This document shows positions 17,142 through 26,498 of a stretch of 56,000 nucleotides of DNA, one piece after another. The notes beneath the pieces are model-generated. The model saw only the letters and a program-made list of their open reading frames with translations, ran no database searches and had not been told where the DNA came from. The stretch lies in assembly GCA_016788635.1 (NCBI GenBank), contig JAEUSU010000022.1, forward strand, positions 1 to 56,000, given 5' to 3'. Position 1 is the stretch's first letter, and each line of letters opens with the position of its first letter. The translations under genes and the position numbers were made by a program. The stretch comes from Flavobacteriales bacterium. GTDB lineage: Bacteria; Bacteroidota; Bacteroidia; Flavobacteriales_F; PHOS-HE28.

Positions 17142-18560
17142 TTACTCGGAGACGGAGCGCCTCAATAAGTGGTTGCCAATGGCGCAAGTTAAACATCTGC
17201 GGGCCGCGCAATAGGAGCGCTTCAGCTCCATCAAGGCCTGTCCCCGGGCGGCTGTATCGACCTCCAGACCGAGTTCCTTCCATCCTTCCAGCATGCTGTT
17301 CCGCTCCGGGGGCAGATGCTCCAGGAAGTTCATTGCCCTTTCGCACCACGCCTCATGTCCCTGCAGCTTTCCCAATGTGAACAAAGCGGGCACCACAGCA
17401 TTGATGATGAGGTGTTGAACACCGGCACGGCCAAGCCGCTTGGGCCGGTGAGCACTTTCCTGGTCGAAGACATAATGTGAGGTCCAGTAGGCCCCAGCCT
17501 CCACGTCCAGCGCCTTGTATAGGGCATTCACGTCGGTGAGATCGAGCAGATCGGCGAGGGTATCGCCCCAGGACATGAGCAACTGGGCAAGCTGGGCGAT
17601 GCGCAGGGTGGGCAGGTTAGCCGGGCGCATGCGCCCGAACTTCCAGGCAGCCGTTGGCAAGGGACGCAATCCGTGCTTGGCGGCCAGCAAGGTGAACTCC
17701 CGCTGCAATGAACGGGGATGCGCATCCACTAAGTCCACCTGCAGCAGGCCTGCCTGCCCAAAGAGCAGGGCTTCCGTCCGCAAGGCGTCATCACGGTACC
17801 TCAGCAGCACGTTCAAGGGCAGGGCATGGGCCAGCATGCTGAAGGGGTCCGCGTTCACGTGCATGCCGAAGGCGCGGGCGATCAAGTGATAGAGCATGGC
17901 TGCCGCATCACCCCTCAACTGCCGGTACAGGGCTGCGACCGCGCAGGACCGATGCTCCAGCCGTTCCACCAACACACGCTCCAACCAGATGCCTGCCCGC
18001 GCCTGGTCGAATTGACCGAGCAGCCGTGCACAGGGCACGAAACCCCGTGCCTGCATCAGCTGCTGATAGGTGGCCAGCTGCGCTGAGGAGATCCGCGACC
18101 GCAGCTCCACCGTGGGCAACCGATGGCCGGCAAGGGTATGCACTTCAGCATCGTGCGTATGGACCACGTGCAGCACCACTCCCTCATAAGCCGGATCCTT
18201 GTGATGCCCATGGGCGGTCCACTCGCTGCTGCGTTGATGCACTTCCACCGAACCGGCCCAACGTTGGCCGCCGATGCGCAGGTCGGCATCCGCCAGGTCC
18301 GGCCCGCTGTTACGCTGGATACGGCCGGGCCTGCATACCTCCACCAGCGTGCCATCCGTCGTAGTGAGGGCCTTGCCATCAAAGAGCCGTTGCTCCCAGA
18401 TGAACTGCAGCAGGTCCTCTCCATAAGGAAATACCGGCTCCGCAAGCAGGCTGCCCCAACGAACGGCCGGACCCTCAGCCACACCATGCACATGCGACGC
18501 CGTATGCGCCACGATCGACGGGTACGGGAAATGTGCGTCGGTGGTGATCGCGATCCGCAT
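17142..18560 (-). CDS. DUF2851 family protein
   Basis: Conserved Bacteroidota protein of unknown function, 472 residues from the ATG at 18560 (a TTG two codons earlier is unlikely). Family landmarks are EDLLQFIWEQRLFDGKAL, RNSGPDLADADLRIGGQRWA, GSVEVHQRSSEW and, near the C-terminus, the two-cysteine ARRCLTCAIGNHLL element. The first 45 or so residues before FPYGEDLL are not typical and the true start may be further in. The conserved acidic and histidine residues (GPDLADAD, EVHQRSSEW) hint at an enzymatic core, but I know of no shown activity. Confidence 0.85.
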   Translation of the reverse strand: MRIAITTDAHFPYPSIVAHTASHVHGVAEGPAVRWGSLLAEPVFPYGEDLLQFIWEQRLFDGKALTTTDGTLVEVCRPGRIQRNSGPDLADADLRIGGQRWAGSVEVHQRSSEWTAHGHHKDPAYEGVVLHVVHTHDAEVHTLAGHRLPTVELRSRISSAQLATYQQLMQARGFVPCARLLGQFDQARAGIWLERVLVERLEHRSCAVAALYRQLRGDAAAMLYHLIARAFGMHVNADPFSMLAHALPLNVLLRYRDDALRTEALLFGQAGLLQVDLVDAHPRSLQREFTLLAAKHGLRPLPTAAWKFGRMRPANLPTLRIAQLAQLLMSWGDTLADLLDLTDVNALYKALDVEAGAYWTSHYVFDQESAHRPKRLGRAGVQHLIINAVVPALFTLGKLQGHEAWCERAMNFLEHLPPERNSMLEGWKELGLEVDTAARGQALMELKRSYCAARRCLTCAIGNHLLRRSVSE

Positions 18561-18567
18561 CCTCAAT

Positions 18568-18590
18568 GATCGACAGTTCTTCCGTCGATC
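18568..18590 (-). other. leader stem-loop before DUF2851 gene
   Basis: Perfect 7 bp inverted repeat (18568-18574 with 18584-18590), nine-base loop, seven bases before the ATG. It could hide the start region in mRNA or act as a weak terminator for pyrF, 71 bases upstream. The structure alone is seen. Confidence 0.3.
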
Positions 18591-18661
18591 CTCAACCGCT
18601 TAATGTACTTCCGATCTCAATGCGACCCGGCCGGTCGCTCCTGGGTTCCGCCATCCACAGT

Positions 18662-19471
18662 TCACAACCGGGAGGCCATGGCGCGCTGCAGGTCCTTCGC
18701 CGCGCGACGCGCCGCAGCGATGGCATCCTCTCCTTTCCCTGCGTACAGAATGCCGCGGCTGCTGTTGATCAGGAGTCCGCCATCCCCGGTCATGCCCGCA
18801 TCGAGCACGGCGTTCAGATCGCCCCCTTGGGCTCCCACCCCAGGCACCAGGAAGAAATGATCCGGGGCGGCACGCCTGGCCTCGGCCAGGGTCTCCGGCC
18901 GGGTGGCCCCCACAACGAACATGAGCTCATCAGGCGTGCCCCATTCCGCACAACGCTTCATCACCACTTCGAACAGGCGGCGGCCGCCTTCTACCTGAAG
19001 GAACTGGAAGTCCTCGGCGCCGGAGTTGCTGGTGATCCCCAGCACCACCCCCCATTTTCCCGGACGGCCCATGAAGGGTGAGATGCTGTCGCGGCCCATG
19101 TAGGGTGCCAGTGTCACGGCATCCACGTCCAAGCGGTCGAAAAAGGCCTCGGCATACTTGCGGGCGGTATTCCCGATATCTCCACGCTTGGCGTCGGCAA
19201 TGATGAAACAGGCGCCCTTGCTGCGGATGTAGGCGATGGTGGCCTCCAGGTCCAGCCAGCCTTGATCGCCCAAGGCCTCATAGAACGCCAGGTTCAGCTT
19301 GTACGCTACGGCTAGGTCATGCGTCACCTCCACTATAGCCTCATTGAAGGCTCGTACCGGATGGCTTTCAATACGGAAATGCTCCGGTACAAGGTGCTCC
19401 TCAGTATCCAGGCCCACGCAAAGCAGGCTCTTCTTGCGGCGGATGGTGGCGACGAGTTCAGCGCGGGTCAT
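18662..19471 (-). CDS. pyrF: orotidine 5'-phosphate decarboxylase (type 2)
   Basis: Last step of UMP synthesis. From the ATG at 19471 it has 269 residues; a TTG three codons upstream is less likely. The catalytic array is clear: D93, K95 and D98 in IIADAKRGDIGNTA. Length and the GITSNSGAEDFQ stretch match the longer type 2 (PyrF-2) group used by Bacteroidota and actinobacteria. A -7-like GACCTTTGC box ends six bases before the ATG. Confidence 0.95.
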   Translation of the reverse strand: MTRAELVATIRRKKSLLCVGLDTEEHLVPEHFRIESHPVRAFNEAIVEVTHDLAVAYKLNLAFYEALGDQGWLDLEATIAYIRSKGACFIIADAKRGDIGNTARKYAEAFFDRLDVDAVTLAPYMGRDSISPFMGRPGKWGVVLGITSNSGAEDFQFLQVEGGRRLFEVVMKRCAEWGTPDELMFVVGATRPETLAEARRAAPDHFFLVPGVGAQGGDLNAVLDAGMTGDGGLLINSSRGILYAGKGEDAIAAARRAAKDLQRAMASRL

Positions 19472-19628
19472 CGGGGGCAAAGGTCGTTAGGAAGACCGCA
19501 GAGGCGCTGCGTCACGGAGAATAGAAAGCGATATGCCGGCCCGGATGTACGGCTCGGTTAAGGCCCCGCCCGGCTTCTCAACCGCCCTTTGCCTTCAGCG
19601 GCCCCCGTGATGCTGTGCTCTTCGATCC

Positions 19629-20711
19629 TCAGATCCCTGCCTCCGCCTTCAGCTTCTCGGTGCGCTCGGCAAGCTGCAACGCATCGATCAGGTCCTGCAG
19701 GTCTCCATTGAGCACCCCGGGCAGGTTATGAGCCGTGAACTCGATGCGGTGGTCCGTTACGCGGCTTTGGGGGAAGTTGTAGGTCCGGACCTTGGCGCTG
19801 CGGTCCCCGCTGCTTACCTGGCTCTTGCGCTGGGCGGCCACGGCGGCCTCCTGCTCACGCACCTTGTCCTCGTAGAGCTTGGTACGGAGCATTTGCATGG
19901 CCTTCAAACGGTTGCCCAGCTGGCTGCGCTCGGTCTGGCACATCACCACGATACCGGTGGGGATGTGGGTGAGGCGCACCTTGGTCTCCACCTTGTTCAC
20001 GTTCTGGCCACCGGCACCACCGCTACGCGCGGTCTCCATCTTCACATCGCTATCCTTCAGCTCCACATCGGTCTCCTCCGCCTCGGGCAGAACGTTCACC
20101 GTGGCCGCGCTGGTGTGAATGCGCCCCTGCGCCTCGGTGGCAGGCACACGCTGCACACGGTGCACACCGGCCTCGAACTTCAATGTCCCATAGGCCCCCT
20201 CGCCGATCACGTTGAAGATGACCTCCTTGTAGCCCCCCACCGTGCCTTCGCTCACATCGGCAACCTCCACCTTCCAGCCCCGGCCCTCGCAGTACCGGGA
20301 GTACATGCGGAAGAGGTCCCCTGCGAAAAGGCTGGCCTCATCTCCACCCGTGCCGGCACGGACCTCCACAATGCAGTTGCGTCCGTCATTCGGGTCCTTG
20401 GGCACCAGCATCATGCGCACCTCCTCTTCCATGGTGGTGATGGCTTCGCGGCTGCTGTCGCGTTCCGTCCGCGCCATCTCCAGTAGCTCAACATCCTTCT
20501 CGGTACGGAGGATCTCCTCGGCCCCGGACAGGTCATCATGCAGTTGTTTGAAGCGGAAGAACAGCTGCTCGATCGGCTCCAGATCGCGATAGGTGCGATT
20601 AAGCTCCACAAAGCGCTTCTGGTCCGCGATCACCGACGGGTCGGCGAGCTGCCTGCCGATCTCGGTGCGGCGGTCATGCAGGGCGGAAAGCTTGGAGAGG
20701 AGGTCGGACAT
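19629..20711 (-). CDS. prfA: peptide chain release factor 1
   Basis: Reads UAA and UAG and triggers peptide release. The 360-residue product has the stop-codon anticodon motif PAT at residues 190-192 ([18 protein letters not shown]) and the peptidyl-transferase GGQ loop at 234-236 ([15 protein letters not shown]). PAT instead of SPF separates it from RF2. Length is normal. It lies between pyrF and purM on the minus strand; the 50-base gap after purM has no visible terminator. Confidence 0.98.
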   Translation of the reverse strand: MSDLLSKLSALHDRRTEIGRQLADPSVIADQKRFVELNRTYRDLEPIEQLFFRFKQLHDDLSGAEEILRTEKDVELLEMARTERDSSREAITTMEEEVRMMLVPKDPNDGRNCIVEVRAGTGGDEASLFAGDLFRMYSRYCEGRGWKVEVADVSEGTVGGYKEVIFNVIGEGAYGTLKFEAGVHRVQRVPATEAQGRIHTSAATVNVLPEAEETDVELKDSDVKMETARSGGAGGQNVNKVETKVRLTHIPTGIVVMCQTERSQLGNRLKAMQMLRTKLYEDKVREQEAAVAAQRKSQVSSGDRSAKVRTYNFPQSRVTDHRIEFTAHNLPGVLNGDLQDLIDALQLAERTEKLKAEAGI

Positions 20712-20760
20712 GGTAGAGCGGTGAACCGCGAGGACGCAACGGCGTGATGGATAAGCGGCG

Positions 20761-21936
20761 TCAGCTGGTGTAGTGGAACGTGCCGTGCGGGCTTGTGATC
20801 ACGACCTCCTTGACGGGCGCCGCCTCAACGTGGCCAATGACCCTGGCATCAATGCCAAAGGATCTCGAGATGGCCATGAGCTCCCCGGCCCGGGCTGGCG
20901 GAACGTAGAATTCCAACCGGTGCCCCATGTTGAAGACCTTGTACATCTCCGCCCATGCCGTGCCGCTCATGCGCTGAATGGCCTGGAACAAGGGTGGCAC
21001 AGGCAGCAGATCGTCCTTTATCACGCGCAGACCTTCGATGAAGTGCAGCACCTTCGTCTGTGCACCGCCACTGCAATGCACCATGCCGTGGACCTCGGCA
21101 CGCATCCCATCCAGCACCTGTCGCACCACCGGTGCGTAGGTCCGCGTGGGTGAGAGCACCGCCCGTCCATGATCCAGCGGAGTGCCTTCCAAGGGGTCGG
21201 TCAACCGGGCCTGCCCGGAATACACAAGTTCCGCAGGCGTACCTGGGTCAAAGGTCTCCGGGTACTTTACGGCCAGTTCCCTGGCGAACACATCGTGCCG
21301 GGCGCTGGTAAGGCCATTGCTGCCCATGCCGGCGTTGTACGTGTCCTCATAAGTGGCCTGCCCATAGCTGGCCAATCCGACCACGACGTCGCCGGGCCGG
21401 ATCCGGCCATTGTCGATGACATCAGCCCGCCGCATGCGGCAGGTCACCGTACTGTCCACGATCACCGTACGCACGAGATCGCCCACATCGGCCGTTTCGC
21501 CACCCGTGCTGCGGATGCCGATGCCCTGGGCCCGCATCTTCTCCAGGAATCTTTCGGTGCCTTCGATCAGTGCACCAACGACATCGCCAGGTATCAAGCG
21601 TTTGTTACGGCCAATAGTGCTGCTGAGCAGGATGTGGTCCGTGGCGCCCACGCACAGCAGGTCGTCCAGGTTCATCACGATGGCGTCCTGGGCAATGCCA
21701 TGCCAGACAGAGAGGTCACCGGTCTCCTTCCAATAGGCATAGGCCAGTGCGCTTTTCGTGCCAGCACCATCCGCATGCATCACAATGCAGTGCTCGGTGC
21801 TGCCCGTGAGGTCGTCGGCCACCACCTTGCAGAAGGCCTTGGGGAACAACCCTTTGTCCAGACCTGCAATGGCCTTGTGCACATCCTCCTTGCCGGAGGA
21901 GACGCCGCGTTGCTCATACCGTCCTTGTGGGCTCAT
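20761..21936 (-). CDS. purM: phosphoribosylformylglycinamidine cyclo-ligase (AIR synthetase)
   Basis: Fifth step of purine synthesis, ATP-dependent closure of the imidazole ring. The start is the ATG at 21936 ([20 protein letters not shown]); an upstream ATG at 21966 lies inside the terminator of the previous gene and is rejected. The 391-residue length matches the longer Bacteroidota form. Visible family elements are [14 protein letters not shown], the [18 protein letters not shown] stretch and [12 protein letters not shown], which form the nucleotide and substrate sites of PurM/PurL-type enzymes. Confidence 0.95.
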   Translation of the reverse strand: MSPQGRYEQRGVSSGKEDVHKAIAGLDKGLFPKAFCKVVADDLTGSTEHCIVMHADGAGTKSALAYAYWKETGDLSVWHGIAQDAIVMNLDDLLCVGATDHILLSSTIGRNKRLIPGDVVGALIEGTERFLEKMRAQGIGIRSTGGETADVGDLVRTVIVDSTVTCRMRRADVIDNGRIRPGDVVVGLASYGQATYEDTYNAGMGSNGLTSARHDVFARELAVKYPETFDPGTPAELVYSGQARLTDPLEGTPLDHGRAVLSPTRTYAPVVRQVLDGMRAEVHGMVHCSGGAQTKVLHFIEGLRVIKDDLLPVPPLFQAIQRMSGTAWAEMYKVFNMGHRLEFYVPPARAGELMAISRSFGIDARVIGHVEAAPVKEVVITSPHGTFHYTS

Positions 21937-21950
21937 GCTGGCGTTTGAAA

Positions 21951-21979
21951 TGAAAAGGCATCCCATGCGGGATGCCTTT
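21951..21979 (-). terminator. rho-independent terminator of the PorE-like gene
   Basis: Perfect 11 bp stem (21954-21964 with 21969-21979), four-base loop, followed on the minus strand by TTTTCATTTC. It starts 17 bases after the stop of the OmpA-family gene and ends just before the purM start. Confidence 0.9.
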
Positions 21980-21996
21980 CCGTTGAGGGTCGATGG

Positions 21997-24012
21997 CTAG
22001 TTGTTGGGCGTCTGCGGCTGCTGGGGCGGTACATAGTCGAAGCTGAGCACCCGGAACTCCGTGCGGCGGTTCTGTTGGTGGGCGGCCTCCTGTTCCTCCT
22101 TGGTCTTCATCTTGGCGATCTCCGCATCGCTGATGCGGGGACGGGATTCCCCGTAACCCACGGGCTTCATGCGCGCGGGATCGATGCCTTTGGTCACCAG
22201 GTAATTCACGCAGCTCTTGGCGCGGTTCTCGGAGAGTATCTGGTTGCGGGCATCGGTATCGCGCGTATCCGTGTGGGCGGCCAGTTCGATGATGATGGTG
22301 GGGTTCTCAGTCATCACCGTGTACAGGAACTCCAGCGAATCCTTGCCCTGCTGCGTAAGCGTGAACTTGGCAAGCTCATATTGCACCTCGGGCATGCGGA
22401 TAACGACATCCTTGCGGGCGGGCTGTAGGAAGTACTCCTTCACGAAGGTGGTACTCTCTTTCAAGCCCACGGTGGTGATCTGGTCGTTCACCACGAGGTA
22501 TTCCGGAGCGCTCGCCCTTATGGTATAGCTCGTGTTCTCCTTGATGTACCGCTCGGTGCCCTTCTCCGCGAACTTGAAGCCGCCGTTGTCATCCGTGAGC
22601 GCGGAGAAGCTGGAACCATCGGTCCCCACCACTTCAACCGTGGCTCCGGGGATCGGCAGGCCGGTGACCTTGTCGTACACATTGCCCTGAAGGGCGAAGA
22701 CCAGGGCCGGCATGTAGAAGCGCCAGATGTCATCCTGCCCCTTGCCGCCCGGGCGGTTGGTGGTGAAGTAGCCGCGGTCCTCCTCAGCGTCGTACACGAT
22801 GCCGAAGTCATCACCCGCACTGTTCAGCGGAGACTTCATGTTCTCCACCTGGCCCCACGCGTTGTCACCCGTCTTTGCGGCCTTGAAGATGTCGAAACCG
22901 CCCATGCCGGGGTATCCGTCGCTGCTGAAATAGAGGTCGCCATTGAAGCGCACATGGGGGAACATCTCGTCCTTGCGTGTATTCACCTCGGCACCCAGGT
23001 TGGTGGGTTTGCCCACGGGCTTGCCATCCTTGTCCAGCTTCACGATCCACAGGTCCTTGCCACCCTGTGCACCGGCACCTTTCATGTTGCTGCTGAAGAT
23101 CAGGCTCCCGTCATCCGGGGTCAGTGCGGGGTGACCCACCGTGATGACATTCGTATCGTTCTTGTCCTGCTCCGGCTTCAGGGCGATCATCACCGGCTCG
23201 CTGAATTCGCTGCCCACCTTTTTGGTCATCCAGATATCGCAGCCATGCACCTTCTTCTTCTCCACCGGGCAACGGGTGAAGTACATGAGGTTGCGCTTGC
23301 TGTTGAGCACCACACTTCCCTCGTTGCTGGCCGTATTGATGCTGGGTGGCAATTTCACCGGTTCGCTCCACTTGCCGAGTTTGTCCCGTCGGCTGGTGAA
23401 CAGGTCACTGAAGGCCTCACCAATGATGCCGTCGGTCTCGGTGCCTGTCGCAGCGGGGCGCGTGGAGGTAAAGACCAGGTCGTTGTTGTTCTTGTCGGCA
23501 AATGCAGGGCTGAAGTCATAATTTGCGGTGTTCAGCATCACCTCGGGATCGACGGCATAGCGGGTGGGGTCATCCTTCCACTTCTGCGCCTGCTGGCAGG
23601 CCGCAATGCTTTGGTCGGCGCGTGCATCACCGGGTTTCTTCTCCTTGAACCGGTTGTAGGCGGCGATGGCCTCGGCGTACTTGCCCTGCTCTTTGAGCAT
23701 GTCGCCCAGGTACAGGTAGGTGACCGGATCGCTGTACTGGGCCTTGTTGGCCTTGTCGTACCACACCTCGGCCTGGGCCGCATCACCCAGTGCGCGGTAG
23801 CATTCGCCCACCTTGAAGATGAGCTCCGCCTTGGCGCTGGCCTTCTTCTCCACGGTGTAGGCCTTCTTGTAAAGTTCGATGGCATTGAAGTAGAAGCCGC
23901 GCTTGAAGGCCTCCTCCGCCTCCTTGGCCTCCCTGTTCTGTCCCATCACCACGCTCGTGGCCAACATGGCGCAGCACATGGCCGCCAGCTTCAAAGTGTG
24001 TATCAGTCGCAT
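21997..24012 (-). CDS. PorE-like OmpA-family protein (TPR, WD40-like PD40, CRD, OmpA)
   Basis: From the ATG at 24012, 671 residues. Domains in order: signal peptide (about 1-25), TPR repeats (about 27-145), a PD40 beta-propeller (about 165-450, with repeats such as HPALTPDDGSLIFSS and RFNGDLYFSSDGYPGMGGFD), a carboxypeptidase-type regulatory domain (GNVYDKVTGLPIPGATVEV) and a C-terminal OmpA peptidoglycan-binding domain (ELAAHTDTRDTDARNQ... RAKSCVNYL). This order is that of PorE, which ties the type IX secretion machine to peptidoglycan. The phylum has paralogues of the same build, so PorE itself is likely but not certain. No clear lipobox is seen. Confidence 0.8.
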   Translation of the reverse strand: MRLIHTLKLAAMCCAMLATSVVMGQNREAKEAEEAFKRGFYFNAIELYKKAYTVEKKASAKAELIFKVGECYRALGDAAQAEVWYDKANKAQYSDPVTYLYLGDMLKEQGKYAEAIAAYNRFKEKKPGDARADQSIAACQQAQKWKDDPTRYAVDPEVMLNTANYDFSPAFADKNNNDLVFTSTRPAATGTETDGIIGEAFSDLFTSRRDKLGKWSEPVKLPPSINTASNEGSVVLNSKRNLMYFTRCPVEKKKVHGCDIWMTKKVGSEFSEPVMIALKPEQDKNDTNVITVGHPALTPDDGSLIFSSNMKGAGAQGGKDLWIVKLDKDGKPVGKPTNLGAEVNTRKDEMFPHVRFNGDLYFSSDGYPGMGGFDIFKAAKTGDNAWGQVENMKSPLNSAGDDFGIVYDAEEDRGYFTTNRPGGKGQDDIWRFYMPALVFALQGNVYDKVTGLPIPGATVEVVGTDGSSFSALTDDNGGFKFAEKGTERYIKENTSYTIRASAPEYLVVNDQITTVGLKESTTFVKEYFLQPARKDVVIRMPEVQYELAKFTLTQQGKDSLEFLYTVMTENPTIIIELAAHTDTRDTDARNQILSENRAKSCVNYLVTKGIDPARMKPVGYGESRPRISDAEIAKMKTKEEQEAAHQQNRRTEFRVLSFDYVPPQQPQTPNN

Positions 24013-24160
24013 ATGGATGTGGTCCGGTTTGAGCCCCGGCGAAAATAAACAAAGTCCGATAGGCCCATCAGCGCGGTGGAAGTCCAATTTGCCGGGGTCG
24101 GTCTGTTCAGATCAAGGACGCCCGGCCGGAACCCACTGCTGCCCGGGCGGATAACGCCCA

Positions 24161-24194
24161 CAAAAAGGAGCGGCCGGCCCAAAGGGCCGGCCGC
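24161..24194 (-). terminator. rho-independent terminator of glutamine synthetase gene
   Basis: Perfect 11 bp GC-rich stem (24170-24180 with 24184-24194) with a three-base loop, followed on the minus strand by TCCTTTTTGTG. It lies 20 bases after the glnN stop. Confidence 0.93.
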
Positions 24195-24213
24195 CACCCG
24201 AGAATTGACCGGA

Positions 24214-26406
24214 TCACCTGGTGAACAGCAGCTCCCGCAGCTTGGGCAGGGGCCAAAGCTCATCATCCACCAGCATCTCCAGCTTGTCCGCATGGTAGCG
24301 GATCTGGTCCATGAAGGGCTTCACCTGGTCGCAATAGGCGACCGCCTTGCTCCGGCTGTCCTCAATGTTGTTGGCCTTCTTCCGGGCCTCGATCATCTCA
24401 TCGGTAAGGGTTTTCAGCCGCTCGATGTGCTCGCTCATCTCCTCGATCAGCTTCACAGGGGTGGCCGCCGCCTTCTTCGCCTTATCGGCTCCCAGCACCT
24501 CCCGCAGTCCCCGCACGTTCTCGATCAGGCGGTTCTGGTAGGCGATCGCCGTGGGGATGATGTGGTTCTGGGCGAGGTCGCCACAGGTACGGCTTTCGAT
24601 CTGGATCTTCAGCACATAGGCGTGCAACTCGATCTCATGCCGTGCGGCCAGCTCACGGGCGCTCAGCACACCAGTAGCCCCGAAGAGTTCAACGGTCTCC
24701 TTCCGCTGCCACACATCCAGGGCACGCGGCGTGTCCGGAATGTTGCTGAGCCCGCGCTTGGCGGCCTCCTGGCGCCATTCTTCACTGTAGCCGTTGCCTT
24801 CGAACCGGATCGGCTTGCTGACCACGATGTACTCCCGCAGCACCCGCAGGATGGCCTCGTCCTTTTTCGTTCCCTTGTCGATCAAGCGGTCCACTTCCTG
24901 CTTGAAGGCATTCAGCTGCGCGGCCACAATGGTGTTGAGCACGGTCATGGCATTGGCACAATTGGCGCTGCTGCCCACGGCGCGGAACTCGAATTTGTTG
25001 CCGGTGAAGGCGAAGGGGCTGGTGCGGTTGCGGTCCGTATTATCCAGCAACACCGGGGGTATCCGGCCGATGTTGAGCTTGAGCTCGGTCTTCAGGTCCG
25101 GGGTCATTTTGCCGCTCACGTTCTTCTCCAGTTCATCGAGCAGGTGGCTCAGATGCAGGCCGATGAAGGCGCTGATGATGGCCGGTGGGGCCTCGTTCGC
25201 ACCCAAGCGATGGTCATTGCCCGCTCCCGCGATGCTGGCCCGAAGGATGTCCGCATGGGCGTGAATGGCTTTGATGGTGTTGACGAAGAAGGTGAGGAAG
25301 AGCAGGTTCTCCTTCGGGGTCTTCATCGGCTTCAACAGGTTCCTGCCCGTATTGGTGGCCAGGCTCCAGTTGTTGTGCTTGCCGCTGCCATTCACCCCCG
25401 CATAGGGCTTTTCATGGAGCAGTACGCGGAACCGATGCTTGCGGGCCACCTTCTCCATCACGTCCATGAGCAGCACGTTGTGGTCCACCGCCAGATTGGC
25501 CTCTTCGAACACCGGTGCGCACTCGAACTGGTTGGGGGCCACTTCATTGTGCCGTGTCTTAACCGGTATGCCCAGGCGCAGGCTCTCGGTCTCGAATTCG
25601 CGCATGAAGGCCAGCACCCGCTCGGGGATACTGCCGAAGTAATGATCTTCCAACTGCTGGCCCTTGGCCGGGGCGTGTCCGAACAAGGCGCGGCCGGTGA
25701 GCATGATGTCCGGCCGGGCGTAGTACAGGGCCTCGTCGATCAGGAAGTACTCCTGCTCCCAACCCAGGGTGGGCGTCACCTTGGTCACCTCCTTGTCGAA
25801 GTACTGGCAAACGGATGTGGCGGCCTGGTCTACGGCGTGCAAGGCGCGCAGCAGGGGCATCTTATAGTCGAGGGCCTCTCCGGTGTAGCTGATGAAGATG
25901 GTGGGGATGCACAGGGCGCGGCCGATGACGAAGGCGGGCGAACTGGGGTCCCAGGCCGTGTAGCCCCGGGCCTCGAACGTGCTGCGTATGCCTCCGCTCG
26001 GGAAGGAGCTCGCGTCCGGCTCCTGCTGCACGAGCTGTGCCCCATCGAACCGTTCGATGCTGCGGCCACCGGAAATGGGCTCGAAGAAGGCATCATGCTT
26101 CTCTGCGCTCAAGCCCGTAAGGGGCTGGAACCAATGGGTATAGTGGGTGGCGCCCTTGCTGGCAGCCCATTCCTTCATGCCACTGGCCACCTGGTCGGCC
26201 ATCTTCCGGCTGATCTGCACACCCTCATGAACAGCTTGACGGACCGCGTAGAAGGCGTCCTCGGTGAGGAACTTCCGCATGGCGTCCTCATTGAACACGT
26301 TCTCACCATAGAAGTCGCTGATCTTCTGGGAGGGGGGCTCCACATGGCGGACCTGGCGGTCCAGCACATCCTCTATGGCCTTGGCGCGCAGATGGGGGGT
26401 AGGCAT
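24214..26406 (-). CDS. glnN: glutamine synthetase type III
   Basis: Makes glutamine from glutamate, ammonia and ATP. From the ATG at 26406 (MPTPHLRAKAIEDVLDRQVR) it has 730 residues, the size of the GSIII (GlnN) dodecamer, much longer than GSI. GSIII hallmarks include FPSGGIRSTFEARGYTAWDP, the TPTLGWEQEYFLID catalytic glutamate motif, IPVKTRHNEVAPNQFECAP and GVNGSGKHNNWSLATNTG. It is monocistronic: own promoter box at 26428-26436 and strong terminator at 24161-24194. No GlnB-type regulator is next to it. Confidence 0.97.
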   Translation of the reverse strand: MPTPHLRAKAIEDVLDRQVRHVEPPSQKISDFYGENVFNEDAMRKFLTEDAFYAVRQAVHEGVQISRKMADQVASGMKEWAASKGATHYTHWFQPLTGLSAEKHDAFFEPISGGRSIERFDGAQLVQQEPDASSFPSGGIRSTFEARGYTAWDPSSPAFVIGRALCIPTIFISYTGEALDYKMPLLRALHAVDQAATSVCQYFDKEVTKVTPTLGWEQEYFLIDEALYYARPDIMLTGRALFGHAPAKGQQLEDHYFGSIPERVLAFMREFETESLRLGIPVKTRHNEVAPNQFECAPVFEEANLAVDHNVLLMDVMEKVARKHRFRVLLHEKPYAGVNGSGKHNNWSLATNTGRNLLKPMKTPKENLLFLTFFVNTIKAIHAHADILRASIAGAGNDHRLGANEAPPAIISAFIGLHLSHLLDELEKNVSGKMTPDLKTELKLNIGRIPPVLLDNTDRNRTSPFAFTGNKFEFRAVGSSANCANAMTVLNTIVAAQLNAFKQEVDRLIDKGTKKDEAILRVLREYIVVSKPIRFEGNGYSEEWRQEAAKRGLSNIPDTPRALDVWQRKETVELFGATGVLSARELAARHEIELHAYVLKIQIESRTCGDLAQNHIIPTAIAYQNRLIENVRGLREVLGADKAKKAAATPVKLIEEMSEHIERLKTLTDEMIEARKKANNIEDSRSKAVAYCDQVKPFMDQIRYHADKLEMLVDDELWPLPKLRELLFTR

Positions 26407-26427
26407 GAAAATAGGTGTGATTTGGCC

Positions 26428-26436
26428 GCAAAGGTA
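26428..26436 (-). promoter_or_regulatory. -7 box of glutamine synthetase promoter
   Basis: TACCTTTGC on the minus strand, a full match to TAnnTTTG, 21 bases before the glnN ATG. No TTG is found at the expected -33 position, so an activator may be needed; that last point is inference. Confidence 0.55.
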
Positions 26437-26498
26437 CCATTTCAACATACCCTAACGCCAGAAAATGACCCAATTTCTCAACACCCCCCCTCTCCAGA

